From Citrobacter freundii (GTDB lineage Bacteria; Pseudomonadota; Gammaproteobacteria; Enterobacterales; Enterobacteriaceae), in NCBI RefSeq assembly GCF_029717145.1, contig NZ_CP099222.1:3224001-3288000 (forward strand): a stretch of 64,000 nucleotides of DNA, given 5' to 3'. Each line of letters starts with the position of its first letter. Positions within the stretch are counted from its first letter, which is position 1. Position numbers and translations under genes: made by a program. Of the stretch, positions 31,399 through 41,529 are shown in pieces. The notes under the pieces are model-generated. The model did not search any database. It was not told the DNA's origin and saw only the letters and a list, made by a program, of their open reading frames with translations.

Positions 31399-32340
31399 AT
31401 GGCGCACTCACATACCCCCACTTCCCCTGACCTGCCCAAAGATAATAACGCCCGTCGACTGCTGTTCGCCTTCTGCATTACGGCGGGATTTATGTTCGTG
31501 GAGGTGGTCGGCGGGATCCTGTCAGGCTCGCTGGCGCTGCTGGCGGACGCCGGCCATATGCTGACAGATGCAGCCGCTCTGCTTTTTGCACTGCTGGCTG
31601 TCAGGTTTGCTCGCCGACCGCCGACCATCCGACACACGTTCGGCTGGCTGAGGCTCACGACGCTGGCCGCGTTTGTGAACGCTATCGCGCTAGTGGTGAT
31701 CACCATTTTAATCGTCTGGGAGGCGATAGAGCGCTTCTATACCCCACGGCCGGTAGCTGGCGGCATGATGATGGTGATTGCCGTGGCAGGTTTACTGGCT
31801 AACGTTCTTGCCTTTTGGGTGCTGCATCGCGGGAGCGAGGAGAAGAACCTCAATGTTCGCGCCGCGGCCTTGCACGTAATGGGCGATTTACTGGGGTCGG
31901 TTGGCGCGATCATCGCGGCGTTGATCATCATCTGGACCGGCTGGACGCCAGCGGATCCGATCCTGTCGATTCTGGTTTCCGTGCTGGTACTGCGTAGCGC
32001 CTGGCGGTTATTGAAAGATAGCGTGAACGAATTACTCGAAGGCGCACCGCTGTCACTGGATATTCCCGCGCTACAGCGCCACCTCAGCCGGAATATTCCT
32101 GAAGTTCGCAACGTGCACCATGTGCACGTCTGGATGGTGGGTGAAAAACCGGTGATGACGCTACATGTGCAGGTGGTTCCCCCGCACGATCACGACGCAT
32201 TGCTGGAACGCATTCAACATTTCCTGACGCATCATTATCAGATTGAACACGCAACGATCCAGATGGAATATCAGCCATGCAACGGACCGGACTGCCACCT
32301 GTATCAGGGACTGTCCGGCCATTCACATCACCATCACTAA
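31399..32340 (+). CDS. zitB: ZitB, zinc exporter of the cation diffusion facilitator family
   Basis: An inner-membrane Zn2+/H+ antiporter of 313 residues with six membrane segments. The transport-site pairs are in [18 protein letters not shown] (segment 2) and [19 protein letters not shown] (segment 5). A cytoplasmic metal-binding domain ends in the His-rich tail GHSHHHH, and the N-terminus is MAHSHTP. It overlaps pnuC tail-to-tail by four bases. Confidence 0.95.
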   Translation: MAHSHTPTSPDLPKDNNARRLLFAFCITAGFMFVEVVGGILSGSLALLADAGHMLTDAAALLFALLAVRFARRPPTIRHTFGWLRLTTLAAFVNAIALVVITILIVWEAIERFYTPRPVAGGMMMVIAVAGLLANVLAFWVLHRGSEEKNLNVRAAALHVMGDLLGSVGAIIAALIIIWTGWTPADPILSILVSVLVLRSAWRLLKDSVNELLEGAPLSLDIPALQRHLSRNIPEVRNVHHVHVWMVGEKPVMTLHVQVVPPHDHDALLERIQHFLTHHYQIEHATIQMEYQPCNGPDCHLYQGLSGHSHHHH

Positions 32341-33056
32341 TGGGAGAGCGCGCGTGAGCCACGTTCGCGCGCGCTGTTCATCCACATCCTGCTGCCGTTA
32401 AGCGCAATAACGGTGAGGATCATGTATTCCAGCGACATCGCATACACACCTTGCAGGGCGAAGATCACCACGCTGATGACGTTAATGATCACCCACAGCA
32501 ACCAGTTTTCGACGTATTTCCGCGTCATCAGGATCATCGCCGCAATCGACAGCACCATCATGCAGGAGTCCCAGAACGGGAATGCATCGGGTTGCAACTC
32601 AGGTGCGGCAACCTGTAATCCCAGCCCTTGCATAATGTTCACGGCCATACGGGTCAGAAACGCGAAGACCGGATCGATAAATACCGTCATCAGACCAATC
32701 GCCACCACGCAAGCCGCCAGCCAACTTAGCGCTTTCGGCAGCGGCAGCCAGCGAATTTTCAGCTCAGCCTCATGTTGGCTGGTTTGTCGGGACCAGGCAT
32801 ACCAGCCGTAGATATTGGCGGCAAAAAAGAACACCTGTAATAACAGGCTGGCGTAGAGCTGGATCTGAAAAAAGATGATCGCAAACAGTGTGACGTTTAT
32901 CAGACCAAAGACGTAGTTGCTGATTTTCTCAAGGCTTGCCAAACCAATGCACAGTAAACCGGCAACGGTCCCCACCGCTTCAATCCATGACAGGTCGTAT
33001 CCCCCCGCGCCAATCGGGATATGAACCAAAATATTCTGCGTGCTAAAAAAATCCAT
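32337..33056 (-). CDS. pnuC: Nicotinamide riboside transporter PnuC
   Basis: An inner-membrane facilitator of 239 residues with about seven hydrophobic segments; uptake is driven by phosphorylation in the cytoplasm. The family block [11 protein letters not shown] (segment 3) and [16 protein letters not shown] (substrate-pocket W/N motif) are present. It lies 25 bases downstream of nadA, as the nadA-pnuC operon. Confidence 0.95.
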   Translation of the reverse strand: MDFFSTQNILVHIPIGAGGYDLSWIEAVGTVAGLLCIGLASLEKISNYVFGLINVTLFAIIFFQIQLYASLLLQVFFFAANIYGWYAWSRQTSQHEAELKIRWLPLPKALSWLAACVVAIGLMTVFIDPVFAFLTRMAVNIMQGLGLQVAAPELQPDAFPFWDSCMMVLSIAAMILMTRKYVENWLLWVIINVISVVIFALQGVYAMSLEYMILTVIALNGSRMWMNSARERGSRALSH

Positions 33057-33081
33057 CTTTTCCCCCAGAGCAATAATTTAT

Positions 33082-34125
33082 TTAAGCTCGTAGTGTAGCC
33101 GCAAATTCCAGCATGCGGTTTAACGGCAATAGTGCCCCTTCTCGCAGCGCGTCATCAACCTGTATCTCATGGGCTGCCCCACCTTGCTCAAGGCCCTCTG
33201 CAATCGCTTTGAGGCCGTTCATCGCCATCCACGGGCAATGCGCACAGCTGCGACAGGTTGCCCCCTCGCCGGCCGTCGGGGCTTCAAGCAACTCTTTGTC
33301 CGGCACAGCCTGCTGCATTTTGTAAAAAATACCCCGGTCAGTCGCCACGATAAGCTGCTTATGCGGTAACGTTTTTGCCGCGTTGATGAGCTGACTCGTC
33401 GACCCCACGGCATCGGCCATATCGACTATTGCTTGAGGCGATTCAGGATGTACCAGCACGGCTGCGTCGGGATATAACCCTTTCATGCGCGTTAATGCCT
33501 GTGTTTTGAATTCATCATGGACGATACAGGCCCCTTGCCAACAAAGAACATCAGCTCCGGTCTGTTTTTGCACGTAGTTGCCCAGATGCTTGTCCGGAGC
33601 CCAGATGATTTTTTCACCTAAACTATCCAGGTGCTCAATAAGTTCAACCGCAATGCTGGATGTCACCACCCAGTCCGCACGCGCTTTCACTGCCGCCGAC
33701 GTGTTGGCATACACCACGACGGTGCGGTCCGGATGCGCATCGCAAAATGCACTGAATGCGTCGATTGGACAGCCCAGGTCTAAGGAACATTCCGCCTGCA
33801 GCGTTGGCATCAGAATGGTCTTTTCCGGGCTGAGGATTTTAGCCGTTTCGCCCATAAATCGGACCCCAGCCACCAGCAGCGTAGAGGCCGAATGCTTTGA
33901 TCCAAACCGCGCCATCTCCAGCGAGTCAGAAATGCATCCACCGGTTTCCTCAGCCAGCTGTTGGATCTCTGGGTCTGTATAATAGTGCGCCACCATTACA
34001 GCATCGCGCTCTTTTAGCAGGCGTTTGATTTTCTCGCGATAAAATTGTTTTTCATCTTCGCTCAGCGGCAGCGGCTTAGGCGGAAACGGATAAATTGCGG
34101 CTTCAGGGTCAAACATCACGCTCAT
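33082..34125 (-). CDS. nadA: Quinolinate synthase NadA
   Basis: Makes quinolinate from iminoaspartate and dihydroxyacetone phosphate in NAD synthesis. The 347 residues hold the 4Fe-4S ligands in [18 protein letters not shown] and the C-terminal [13 protein letters not shown] 34125 (MSVMFDPE) matches the E. coli start; a reading from 34185 adds 20 residues. A NadR box lies about 75 bases upstream. Confidence 0.96.
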   Translation of the reverse strand: MSVMFDPEAAIYPFPPKPLPLSEDEKQFYREKIKRLLKERDAVMVAHYYTDPEIQQLAEETGGCISDSLEMARFGSKHSASTLLVAGVRFMGETAKILSPEKTILMPTLQAECSLDLGCPIDAFSAFCDAHPDRTVVVYANTSAAVKARADWVVTSSIAVELIEHLDSLGEKIIWAPDKHLGNYVQKQTGADVLCWQGACIVHDEFKTQALTRMKGLYPDAAVLVHPESPQAIVDMADAVGSTSQLINAAKTLPHKQLIVATDRGIFYKMQQAVPDKELLEAPTAGEGATCRSCAHCPWMAMNGLKAIAEGLEQGGAAHEIQVDDALREGALLPLNRMLEFAATLRA

Positions 34126-34198
34126 CATGCTTTCTCGTTTTACTGGCTTAACGAAATAACCGAGTAAAAGCGTGACGTACGCCATAATCGGTTAGATT

Positions 34199-34216
34199 TG
34201 TTTTATATGCTAAACA
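34199..34216. promoter_or_regulatory. NadR box of nadA-pnuC
   Basis: TGTTTT-ATATGC-TAAACA differs by one base from the NadR inverted repeat TGTTTA-N6-TAAACA and sits upstream of nadA, a known NadR target in Salmonella and E. coli. Confidence 0.88.
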
Positions 34217-34260
34217 AGATAGCGGATTGGCGTAAAAAAGTCACAATAATTGCGTTGGAC

Positions 34261-34302
34261 AATGCCGGATGGCGACTGGCGTCTTATCCGGCCTACAGGT
34301 AC
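34261..34302. repeat. REP unit upstream of nadA
   Basis: 'aatgccggatggcgactggcgtcttatccggcctac' is a REP-type palindrome between the nadA promoter and the tRNA cluster terminator copy. Confidence 0.75.
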
Positions 34303-34379
34303 GGTGTCGATTTGTAGCTTCGTAGATCTGATAAGCGCGGCACCATCAGGAAAGTAGGTTCGAATCTTATAAATCGCAG

Positions 34380-34433
34380 ATAGCAAAAAGGCGCCTTTAG
34401 GGCGCCTTTTTACACTGGTGGGGCGTGCAGGAT
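34380..34433 (-). repeat. Duplicated terminator plus tRNA-Lys 3' fragment (54-base exact copy)
   Basis: Bases 34380-34433 repeat exactly at 34536-34589, an offset of 156. The copy contains the hairpin AAAAAGGCGCC/GGCGCCTTTTT (34385-34411) and the last 18 bases of a tRNA-Lys gene (34416-34433), after which homology stops. It reads as the scar of a lost tRNA gene or of an unequal exchange in the cluster. Confidence 0.85.
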
Positions 34434-34540
34434 GACTCGCTTCGCTCGCCCTCCGGGCCGTCGCCGTAAACGGCTCCGTTGTCTCACTGCGTTCGACCCG
34501 AACCTGCTGCAGGTTCGAATCTTTGAATTCCGTACATAGC

Positions 34541-34567
34541 AAAAAGGCGCCTTTAGGGCGCCTTTTT
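34541..34567 (-). terminator. Rho-independent terminator of the tRNA operon
   Basis: AAAAAGGCGCC-TTTAG-GGCGCCTTTTT lies four bases after the last tRNA-Lys gene on the minus strand, with T-runs on both sides. Confidence 0.92.
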
Positions 34568-34571
34568 ACAC

Positions 34572-34647
34572 TGGTGGGGCGTGCAGGATTCGAACCTGCG
34601 ACCAATTGATTAAAAGTCAACTGCTCTACCAACTGAGCTAACGCCCC
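34572..34647 (-). tRNA. tRNA-Lys(UUU), copy 1 (last in operon)
   Basis: 76 bases on the minus strand with encoded CCA end. Acceptor GGGGCGT pairs with ACGCCCC, the D-arm has GCTCAGTTGGTAGAGC, the anticodon loop is CTTTTAA (anticodon TTT), and the T-arm has GGTTCGAATCC. Identical in its body to the three other Lys copies. Confidence 0.98.
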
Positions 34648-34694
34648 CATATGGGGTTTACTGCTTTACTCTTTTCAGGAACCCACCGCAATAT

Positions 34695-34770
34695 TGGTGG
34701 GGCGTGCAGGATTCGAACCTGCGACCAATTGATTAAAAGTCAACTGCTCTACCAACTGAGCTAACGCCCC
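34695..34770 (-). tRNA. tRNA-Lys(UUU), copy 2
   Basis: Same 76-base tRNA-Lys gene with anticodon TTT and encoded CCA, separated from copy 1 by 47 bases. Confidence 0.98.
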
Positions 34771-34819
34771 ATACGGGTGTTGCCTGAAATATTTTTTACT
34801 CGGAACCACCAAAAATAAT

Positions 34820-34895
34820 TGGTGGGGCGTGCAGGATTCGAACCTGCGACCAATTGATTAAAAGTCAACTGCTCTACCAACTGAGCTAACGCCCC
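34820..34895 (-). tRNA. tRNA-Lys(UUU), copy 3
   Basis: Third identical tRNA-Lys gene, anticodon TTT, CCA encoded; only three bases separate it from the tRNA-Val gene. Confidence 0.98.
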
Positions 34896-34898
34896 GAG

Positions 34899-34974
34899 TG
34901 GTGGGTGATGACGGGATCGAACCGCCGACCCCCTCCTTGTAAGGGAGGTGCTCTCCCAGCTGAGCTAATCACCC
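34899..34974 (-). tRNA. tRNA-Val(UAC)
   Basis: 76 bases on the minus strand: acceptor GGGTGAT/ATCACCC, D-arm GCTCAGCTGGGAGAGC, anticodon loop with TAC in CCCTTACAAGG, T-arm GGTTCGATCCC, encoded CCA. Confidence 0.98.
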
Positions 34975-35009
34975 GATACTACGCTGGATACTGCTTACTG
35001 CTAAGTTAG

Positions 35010-35085
35010 TGGTGGGGCGTGCAGGATTCGAACCTGCGACCAATTGATTAAAAGTCAACTGCTCTACCAACTGAGCTAACGCCCC
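35010..35085 (-). tRNA. tRNA-Lys(UUU), copy 4 (first in operon)
   Basis: First gene of the cluster in transcription order Lys-Val-Lys-Lys-Lys; anticodon TTT, CCA encoded. E. coli K-12 carries seven tRNA genes (five Lys, two Val) at this locus. Confidence 0.98.
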
Positions 35086-35136
35086 ACTTTTTTTGCCGCT
35101 TTCGGGCTGTTTGATATCCCTTGGCAACGGCGGCAT

Positions 35137-35164
35137 ATATTACTGATTTCAGATTTTAGCGCAA
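35137..35164 (-). promoter_or_regulatory. Promoter of the tRNA operon
   Basis: On the minus strand TTGCGC (35159-35164) and TAATAT (35137-35142) are spaced by 16 bases, followed by a GC-rich discriminator GCCGCCG, as expected for a growth-rate and ppGpp-controlled stable-RNA promoter. Confidence 0.75.
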
Positions 35165-35210
35165 CAAAAATTTCGATGTAAATAACTCAACTGCTTAGGA
35201 ATCACACGAC

Positions 35211-35240
35211 GCGACCAGAAATAACACGATTTCTGGTCGC
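35211..35240 (-). terminator. Strong hairpin at the end of the tol-pal operon
   Basis: GCGACCAGAAAT/ATTTCTGGTCGC is a perfect 12-bp stem ten bases after the cpoB stop. No T-run follows on the minus strand, so it may protect the 3' end or need Rho rather than act alone. Confidence 0.65.
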
Positions 35241-35250
35241 ATGGTGCGCA

Positions 35251-36039
35251 TTACATCGCGCCGAGGCGTTTTTGCGCTTGTTTCGCGCCATCAGTACCAG
35301 GGTATTTAGTGATAACCTGTTGATAAACCGCTTTGGCTTTTTCTTTATCACCTTTGTCCTGCATGATGACGCCAACTTTGTACATCGCGTCTGCAGCCTT
35401 CGGTGATTTCGGGAAGTTTTTAACTACCGATGCAAAATAGAACGCCGCATCATCTTTTTTACCCTTGTTGTAATTCAACTGTCCCAGCCAGTAATTCGCG
35501 TTCGGCAGGTAGGTGGAATCAGGGTAATTTTTGATGAAGTTCTGAAATGCTTCAATCGCGTCATCCTGGCGGGATTTATCCTGCACCAGCGCAATTGCCG
35601 CATTGTAATCGGTATTCGCATCGCCAGAGCTTGCTGGAACGCCTGACGTCGCTGCTGCGCCTGCACCCGACGCAGGGGCCGCAGCCCCGCTCTGGTCGCC
35701 CGCTGCTGGCTGCGCCGCTGGCGTACCACCGCTGCTAAGACTGTCCATCTGCGTCAAAATCTGCTTCTGGCGCTCAACAACCTGATTCAGTTGATACTGA
35801 CTTTCCTGAATTTGACCACGCAGGGAATCAATATCGGACTGGTTATCGGAGAGTTGTTGCTGGAGTTGGGTTAAAAGCTGACTGTGAGCGTTAGAAATAC
35901 GCTCGAGTTGAGTGACACGGTCTTCGACCGAGCCTGAGCCGACACTACTGATTGGCGCCTGTGCAAAAGCGGCCCAAGGGGCCGCTATGCCAACCAGTAA
36001 CGACAGACTCAACAGGTGATGTCTGAAGTTACTGCTCAT
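35251..36039 (-). CDS. cpoB: CpoB (YbgF), Tol-Pal-linked coordinator of cell wall synthesis
   Basis: A periplasmic protein of 262 residues that links PBP1B-LpoB activity with Tol constriction in division. A signal peptide (cut after AAFA, about residue 26) is followed by a trimerising coiled coil (about 35-95, LERISNAHSQLLTQLQQQL), a Gly/Ala/Ser-rich linker (about 100-140) and TPR repeats (FIKNYPDSTYLPNANYWLG, KNFPKSPKAADAMYKVG, ITKYPGTDGAKQAQKRL). The start lies nine bases after pal. Confidence 0.95.
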   Translation of the reverse strand: MSSNFRHHLLSLSLLVGIAAPWAAFAQAPISSVGSGSVEDRVTQLERISNAHSQLLTQLQQQLSDNQSDIDSLRGQIQESQYQLNQVVERQKQILTQMDSLSSGGTPAAQPAAGDQSGAAAPASGAGAAATSGVPASSGDANTDYNAAIALVQDKSRQDDAIEAFQNFIKNYPDSTYLPNANYWLGQLNYNKGKKDDAAFYFASVVKNFPKSPKAADAMYKVGVIMQDKGDKEKAKAVYQQVITKYPGTDGAKQAQKRLGAM

Positions 36040-36048
36040 GCAATTCTC

Positions 36049-36591
<543 letters not shown>

Positions 36592-36601
36592 TTATTTATT
36601 A

Positions 36602-37894
36602 TCACAGATACGGCGACCAGGCAGGGAATTTAACCTGACCATCGGTTGCCGGAAGACGCGCCTTGAAACGCCCATCTGTAGAAACCAAATTCAGCACGGA
36701 TCCCATCCCCTGAGAAGAGCTGTAGATTACCATAGTGCCGTTAGGTGCCAGACTTGGCGTTTCATCCAGGAACGTTGACGACAGAACTTGTACGCCACCC
36801 GCTACCAGATCTTGTTTGGCAATGTGTTGCTGCCCACTGTTTGAGCTTACCATTACCATAAATTTACCGTCGCTGCTGACATCCGCATCCTGGTTTTGCG
36901 AACCTTCCCAGGTTATGCGCTGCGGAGCACCGCCGTTGACATTAACTTTGTATACCTGCGGACGCCCGGCCTGGTCAGACGTGAAGGCCAGGTTTTGGCT
37001 GTCCGGGAACCAGGTTGGTTCCGTGTTGTTGCTGCGACCATCAGTGACCTGACGGATTTGGCCAGAGCCAATGTCCATCACATACAGATTCAGACTACCG
37101 GTTTTAGACAGGGCAAATGCCAGTTTGCTGCCATCCGGAGAGAATGCTGGCGCACCGTTGTGACGCGGGAACGACGCAACCTGACGCACAGCGCCGTTAG
37201 ACAGCGTCTGGATAACCAGTGCAGAACGACCGCTTTCAAAGGTTACGTAGGCCAGTTTAGACCCGTCCGGAGACCATGCCGGAGACATCAACGGCTGCGG
37301 AGAGCGGTGAACCACAAACTGGTTGTAGCCATCGTAGTCAGACACGCGTAATTCATACGGGAACTGGCCACCGTTAGTCTGAACAACGTACGCGATACGG
37401 GTACGGAATGCGCCCTTAATACCGGTCAGTTTTTCAAACACTTCGTCACTGGCAGTATGGCCCGCGTAACGCAGCCACTGTTTGTTCACTTTGTAGGTGT
37501 TCTGTGCCAATACGGTACCCGGTGCACCACCGGTATCCACCAGCTGATAAGCCACGCTGTAGGAACCGTCCGGATTCGGCGTAACCTTACCGACTACTAC
37601 GGCATCAATACCCAGCGCAGACCATGCCGCAGGCTGAACTTCAGCCGCAGTGCCCGGCTGCTGAGGCAGACGAGACCGGTCTAATGGGTTGAATTTACCG
37701 CTGTTACGCAGGTCAGCGCCCACGATACCACCGATATCTTCAGGTGCAGCACCCGGCCCTGCCCACTGGAACGGGACAACACCAATCGGGCGCGCCGAGT
37801 CCACCCCTTGGGTGATCTCGATACGTACTTCTGCATGCAGCACCGCTGCCCACAGCATCAGAAAACCAAATGCTACTCGTAATGCCTGCTTCAT
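36602..37894 (-). CDS. tolB: TolB, periplasmic Tol-Pal propeller protein
   Basis: A periplasmic protein of 430 residues that docks with Pal and TolA. A signal peptide ends near VLHA-EVRIE (about residue 21); an N-terminal alpha/beta domain (to about 165) precedes a six-bladed propeller with [33 protein letters not shown] and [10 protein letters not shown] repeats. The second of two adjacent Met codons is taken as start. Confidence 0.96.
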   Translation of the reverse strand: MKQALRVAFGFLMLWAAVLHAEVRIEITQGVDSARPIGVVPFQWAGPGAAPEDIGGIVGADLRNSGKFNPLDRSRLPQQPGTAAEVQPAAWSALGIDAVVVGKVTPNPDGSYSVAYQLVDTGGAPGTVLAQNTYKVNKQWLRYAGHTASDEVFEKLTGIKGAFRTRIAYVVQTNGGQFPYELRVSDYDGYNQFVVHRSPQPLMSPAWSPDGSKLAYVTFESGRSALVIQTLSNGAVRQVASFPRHNGAPAFSPDGSKLAFALSKTGSLNLYVMDIGSGQIRQVTDGRSNNTEPTWFPDSQNLAFTSDQAGRPQVYKVNVNGGAPQRITWEGSQNQDADVSSDGKFMVMVSSNSGQQHIAKQDLVAGGVQVLSSTFLDETPSLAPNGTMVIYSSSQGMGSVLNLVSTDGRFKARLPATDGQVKFPAWSPYL

Positions 37895-38022
37895 CATATC
37901 TCCCTTATCTGGACCAAAAGCCCACGATAATTTAGCAGAATGTTAACAAACTCAAATACACAAAACTACCAGAACTCTGTCTCAACCTTAGACTGTTTTC
38001 GTCCGAAAATACGGAAAAACGG

Positions 38023-39243
38023 TTACAGTTTAAAATCCAGTTTGGCGTCTTTTATCTTTTCGTAAACAGCCTGGTTAGGCGGTTTAGGAATACTTGCCGA
38101 TCTCGCCGCCGCTAACGCGGCCTGGCATAGTGCAGGATCTCCACCTTCAGATGTCACACTCTTTAATCGTCCATCTGGTGCCAGGTTAATGTGCAGTACG
38201 CATTGTTTACCCTGGTAGAGGCCCGCATCAAACAGACGGCTCTGAATCGCGACCTGAATTTGCTTCGCGTAAGCGCTGATATCAGCACCTGTTGCGCCAC
38301 CATTCGCACCACTTGTACCACTGTCTTTCGACGGTTGTCCGCTACCTTTCGCGCCACCACCTGATTTCGGTGCATTCTTACCGGAGCTTAAGTCACCGAA
38401 CAGCTCGTCAACGCCAGAGGCTGCCGCGGCTTTCTCCGCCGCGGCTTTTTTGGCAGCAGCGGCTTTATCAGCGGCAGCTTTCTTGTCTGCGGCGGCCTTT
38501 TCTGCGGCAGCTGCTTTCTTGTCGGCGGCAGCTTTCGCGGCTGCAGCTTTCTCTGCAGCTGCAGCGGCCTTCTCTGCGGCGGCCTTCTCGGCAGCAGCTT
38601 GCTTAGCGGCTTCTGCTTGTGCTTTTTTCGCTGCATCTGCAGCAGCCTTGGCGGCTTGCGCCTCGGCAACTTTCTTCGCATCAGCGGCGGCTTTTGCTGC
38701 GGCGTCAGCCTCTGCTTTTTTCGCCGCGTCAGCGGCGGCTTTCTTCGCAGAATCTGCAGCTTGTTTCGCCTGAGCGTCCGCCTTGGCTTTGGCGTCTGCA
38801 GCAGCTTTCGCCGCCGCTTCTTCAGCCTGCTTCTGTTGCTCCTGCGCTTTCGCGGCCGCAGCTTCAGCCTGTTTTTGCTGTTCCGTCTGTTCGCGCACTT
38901 TTTCCTGCGCGGCTAAACGTTCTTTCTCTAGCTGCTTCAGTCGTTCCTGCTCGGCCGCCTGCTTCTCACGAAGTTCCTCGGCCTGCTGCTGCGCCTGCTT
39001 TTCACGCTGTTCTTCTGCGCGTTTCGCACTTGCCTGCTGCTGCTGTTGCCTGTCGTACTGTTGAACAACGGCACCAGGGTCGACCATGACGGCGTCAATA
39101 GACGAACCGCCACCGCCGCCTGAAGCATCAATGTGCTCATCGAACGAACTCCAGATCAGTACCGCAAATAAAATGACATGCAGCACCGCTGAAATAATTA
39201 TCGCCCGTTTGAGCTTGTCGTTTTGTTCGGTTGCCTTTGACAC
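38023..39243 (-). CDS. tolA: TolA, membrane-spanning energy-transducing protein
   Basis: An inner-membrane protein that reaches across the periplasm to Pal/TolB (406 residues). Domain I has one membrane segment (about 14-34). Gly-rich linkers flank domain II (about 60-285), a very long Ala/Lys/Glu/Gln helix of near-tandem repeats. Domain III (about 310-406) is the globular end with CVLHINLAPDGRLKSV. E. coli TolA has 421 residues; the difference lies in the repeat domain. Colicins and filamentous phages use it as a receptor. Confidence 0.96.
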   Translation of the reverse strand: MSKATEQNDKLKRAIIISAVLHVILFAVLIWSSFDEHIDASGGGGGSSIDAVMVDPGAVVQQYDRQQQQQASAKRAEEQREKQAQQQAEELREKQAAEQERLKQLEKERLAAQEKVREQTEQQKQAEAAAAKAQEQQKQAEEAAAKAAADAKAKADAQAKQAADSAKKAAADAAKKAEADAAAKAAADAKKVAEAQAAKAAADAAKKAQAEAAKQAAAEKAAAEKAAAAAEKAAAAKAAADKKAAAAEKAAADKKAAADKAAAAKKAAAEKAAAASGVDELFGDLSSGKNAPKSGGGAKGSGQPSKDSGTSGANGGATGADISAYAKQIQVAIQSRLFDAGLYQGKQCVLHINLAPDGRLKSVTSEGGDPALCQAALAAARSASIPKPPNQAVYEKIKDAKLDFKL

Positions 39244-39307
39244 TCTGGGTTCCCAAAAAACTGTTCGCCTGTTACGCGCTATCTTTCAAGCCAGGAATAC
39301 GCAGACA

Positions 39308-39736
39308 TCAAATTGGCTGCGTCATCAAGCCAACCGATTTCACGCCTGCGCTGTGTAACAGGTTCAGCGCTTTAATTATTTCATCATAAGGCACGTCTTT
39401 CGCACCACCGATTAAGAAGACCGTTTTCGGATTGGTCTGCAGGCGGCTTTTCGCTTCCGCGATAACCTGCTCCGGCGGCAGTTGATCCATTCTGTCTTTC
39501 TCAACCACCACGCTGTACTGCCCAACACCGGAAACTTCAATAATGACCGGTGGTTCGTCGTTACTGCTGACGGCCTGCGATTCGGTCGCATCCGGCAGAT
39601 CGACTTCCACGCTCTGGGTAATGATCGGCGCCGTTGCCATAAAGATCAGCAGCAGCACCAGCAGTACATCGAGCAGCGGTACAATATTGATTTCGGACTT
39701 AAGTTCGCGACGACCTCGTCCACGCGTTCTGGCCAT
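39308..39736 (-). CDS. tolR: TolR, proton-channel subunit of the Tol system
   Basis: An ExbD/TolR protein of 142 residues with one membrane helix (about 20-40). The proton-path Asp lies in INIVPLLDVLLVLLLIF. A periplasmic peptidoglycan-contact domain follows. It starts three bases after tolQ. Confidence 0.96.
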   Translation of the reverse strand: MARTRGRGRRELKSEINIVPLLDVLLVLLLIFMATAPIITQSVEVDLPDATESQAVSSNDEPPVIIEVSGVGQYSVVVEKDRMDQLPPEQVIAEAKSRLQTNPKTVFLIGGAKDVPYDEIIKALNLLHSAGVKSVGLMTQPI

Positions 39737-39739
39737 GGT

Positions 39740-40833
<1,094 letters not shown>

Positions 40834-41108
40834 TCTTACTGCCTCTTTGTTGGCTTCGCCCACTCACACCGGTTACTTACTTTTGTAAGCGCCAGGTGAC
40901 TCGCGTTCTTGCCGCCGCGATGCTTCAAGAATGTCGTTTGTATATCGCGTTGTATTCACTTTACATCCCGGTAATGCAACAAAAGTTAGAGCTTTTAACC
41001 GGTGCTACTATACGCGCGGGAATGATGCTTTGGAATGGGGGAAAGTAAACGGAGAGTAAAAAATTATGGGCTTATGCAAGCCCATAAATATTTAAGGATG
41101 TTTCTTAT

Positions 41109-41402
41109 TCAAAAGAAGAAGAAAATCAGACCAACCACCAGCACGATGTCGGCTATCAGCGGGCAGAAGATGCCCTGCCAGTGCACCGCGCGAGGACGAA
41201 ACCCGACGCCATGGATAATGCCAGCGCAGACCGCCCACATCAGCAGAAGGCCATGCCAGATTTCAAGCTCGCTGGTTTTTGCTGCGAAGCGTGAGGGATC
41301 CCAAAAAATACATCCTGCCAACACTAACGCCATGACTAAAGAAAGCGCCCGCAAGGGGCGCTTATCCATCGCGTTATATAACATCGCGATAACGTTGGTC
41401 AT
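41109..41402 (-). CDS. ybgE: YbgE, Cyd operon-associated membrane protein
   Basis: A 97-residue inner-membrane protein with three hydrophobic segments, encoded after cydABX in many enterobacteria. The block FWDPSRFAAKTSELEIWHGLLLMW is characteristic (about 33-56). Its ATG shares one base with the cydX stop (TAATG). Function unknown; an accessory role in bd oxidase assembly is suspected. Confidence 0.93.
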   Translation of the reverse strand: MTNVIAMLYNAMDKRPLRALSLVMALVLAGCIFWDPSRFAAKTSELEIWHGLLLMWAVCAGIIHGVGFRPRAVHWQGIFCPLIADIVLVVGLIFFFF

Positions 41403-41515
41403 TAGCTTTCTTCTGGCCCTGCTTTGCCTGCTTCGACATGCTCAAGCGCCAGCGCTGTGATTATCCCAAATGCACAGGCAAGAAGCGTTCCCAAAATCCA
41501 TGCGAAATACCACAT
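41402..41515 (-). CDS. cydX: CydX, small subunit of cytochrome bd-I oxidase
   Basis: A 37-residue single-helix protein starting MWYFAWILGTLLACAF and ending KAGPEES. It is needed for haem stability and activity of CydAB. It lies 14 bases after cydB. Shorter than usual ORF cut-offs but nearly identical to E. coli CydX. Confidence 0.96.
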   Translation of the reverse strand: MWYFAWILGTLLACAFGIITALALEHVEAGKAGPEES

Positions 41516-41529
41516 TTTAAGCTCCTTAC

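Larger units (their letters stand above)
34126..34571. other. 445-base gap between nadA and the tRNA cluster
   Basis: It contains the NadR box, one REP unit, two identical copies of the tRNA-operon terminator, a tRNA-Lys 3' fragment and GC-rich tRNA-spacer-like sequence (34434-34530). An apparent 146-codon reading frame over it is a tRNA shadow. Confidence 0.8.

Noticed and set aside
34416-34433. Sixth tRNA gene
   Set aside because: Only the last 18 bases of tRNA-Lys are present; D-arm and anticodon arm are missing.
34210-34650. 146-codon minus-strand frame over the tRNA-Lys 3' region
   Set aside because: It reads through a tRNA gene, two terminators and spacer repeats; the internal repetition comes from the duplicated RNA-gene sequence, not from a protein.
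38450-38773. Plus-strand Ala/Ser/Phe-rich frames opposite tolA
   Set aside because: They are shadows of the repetitive Ala/Lys codons of tolA on the other strand.
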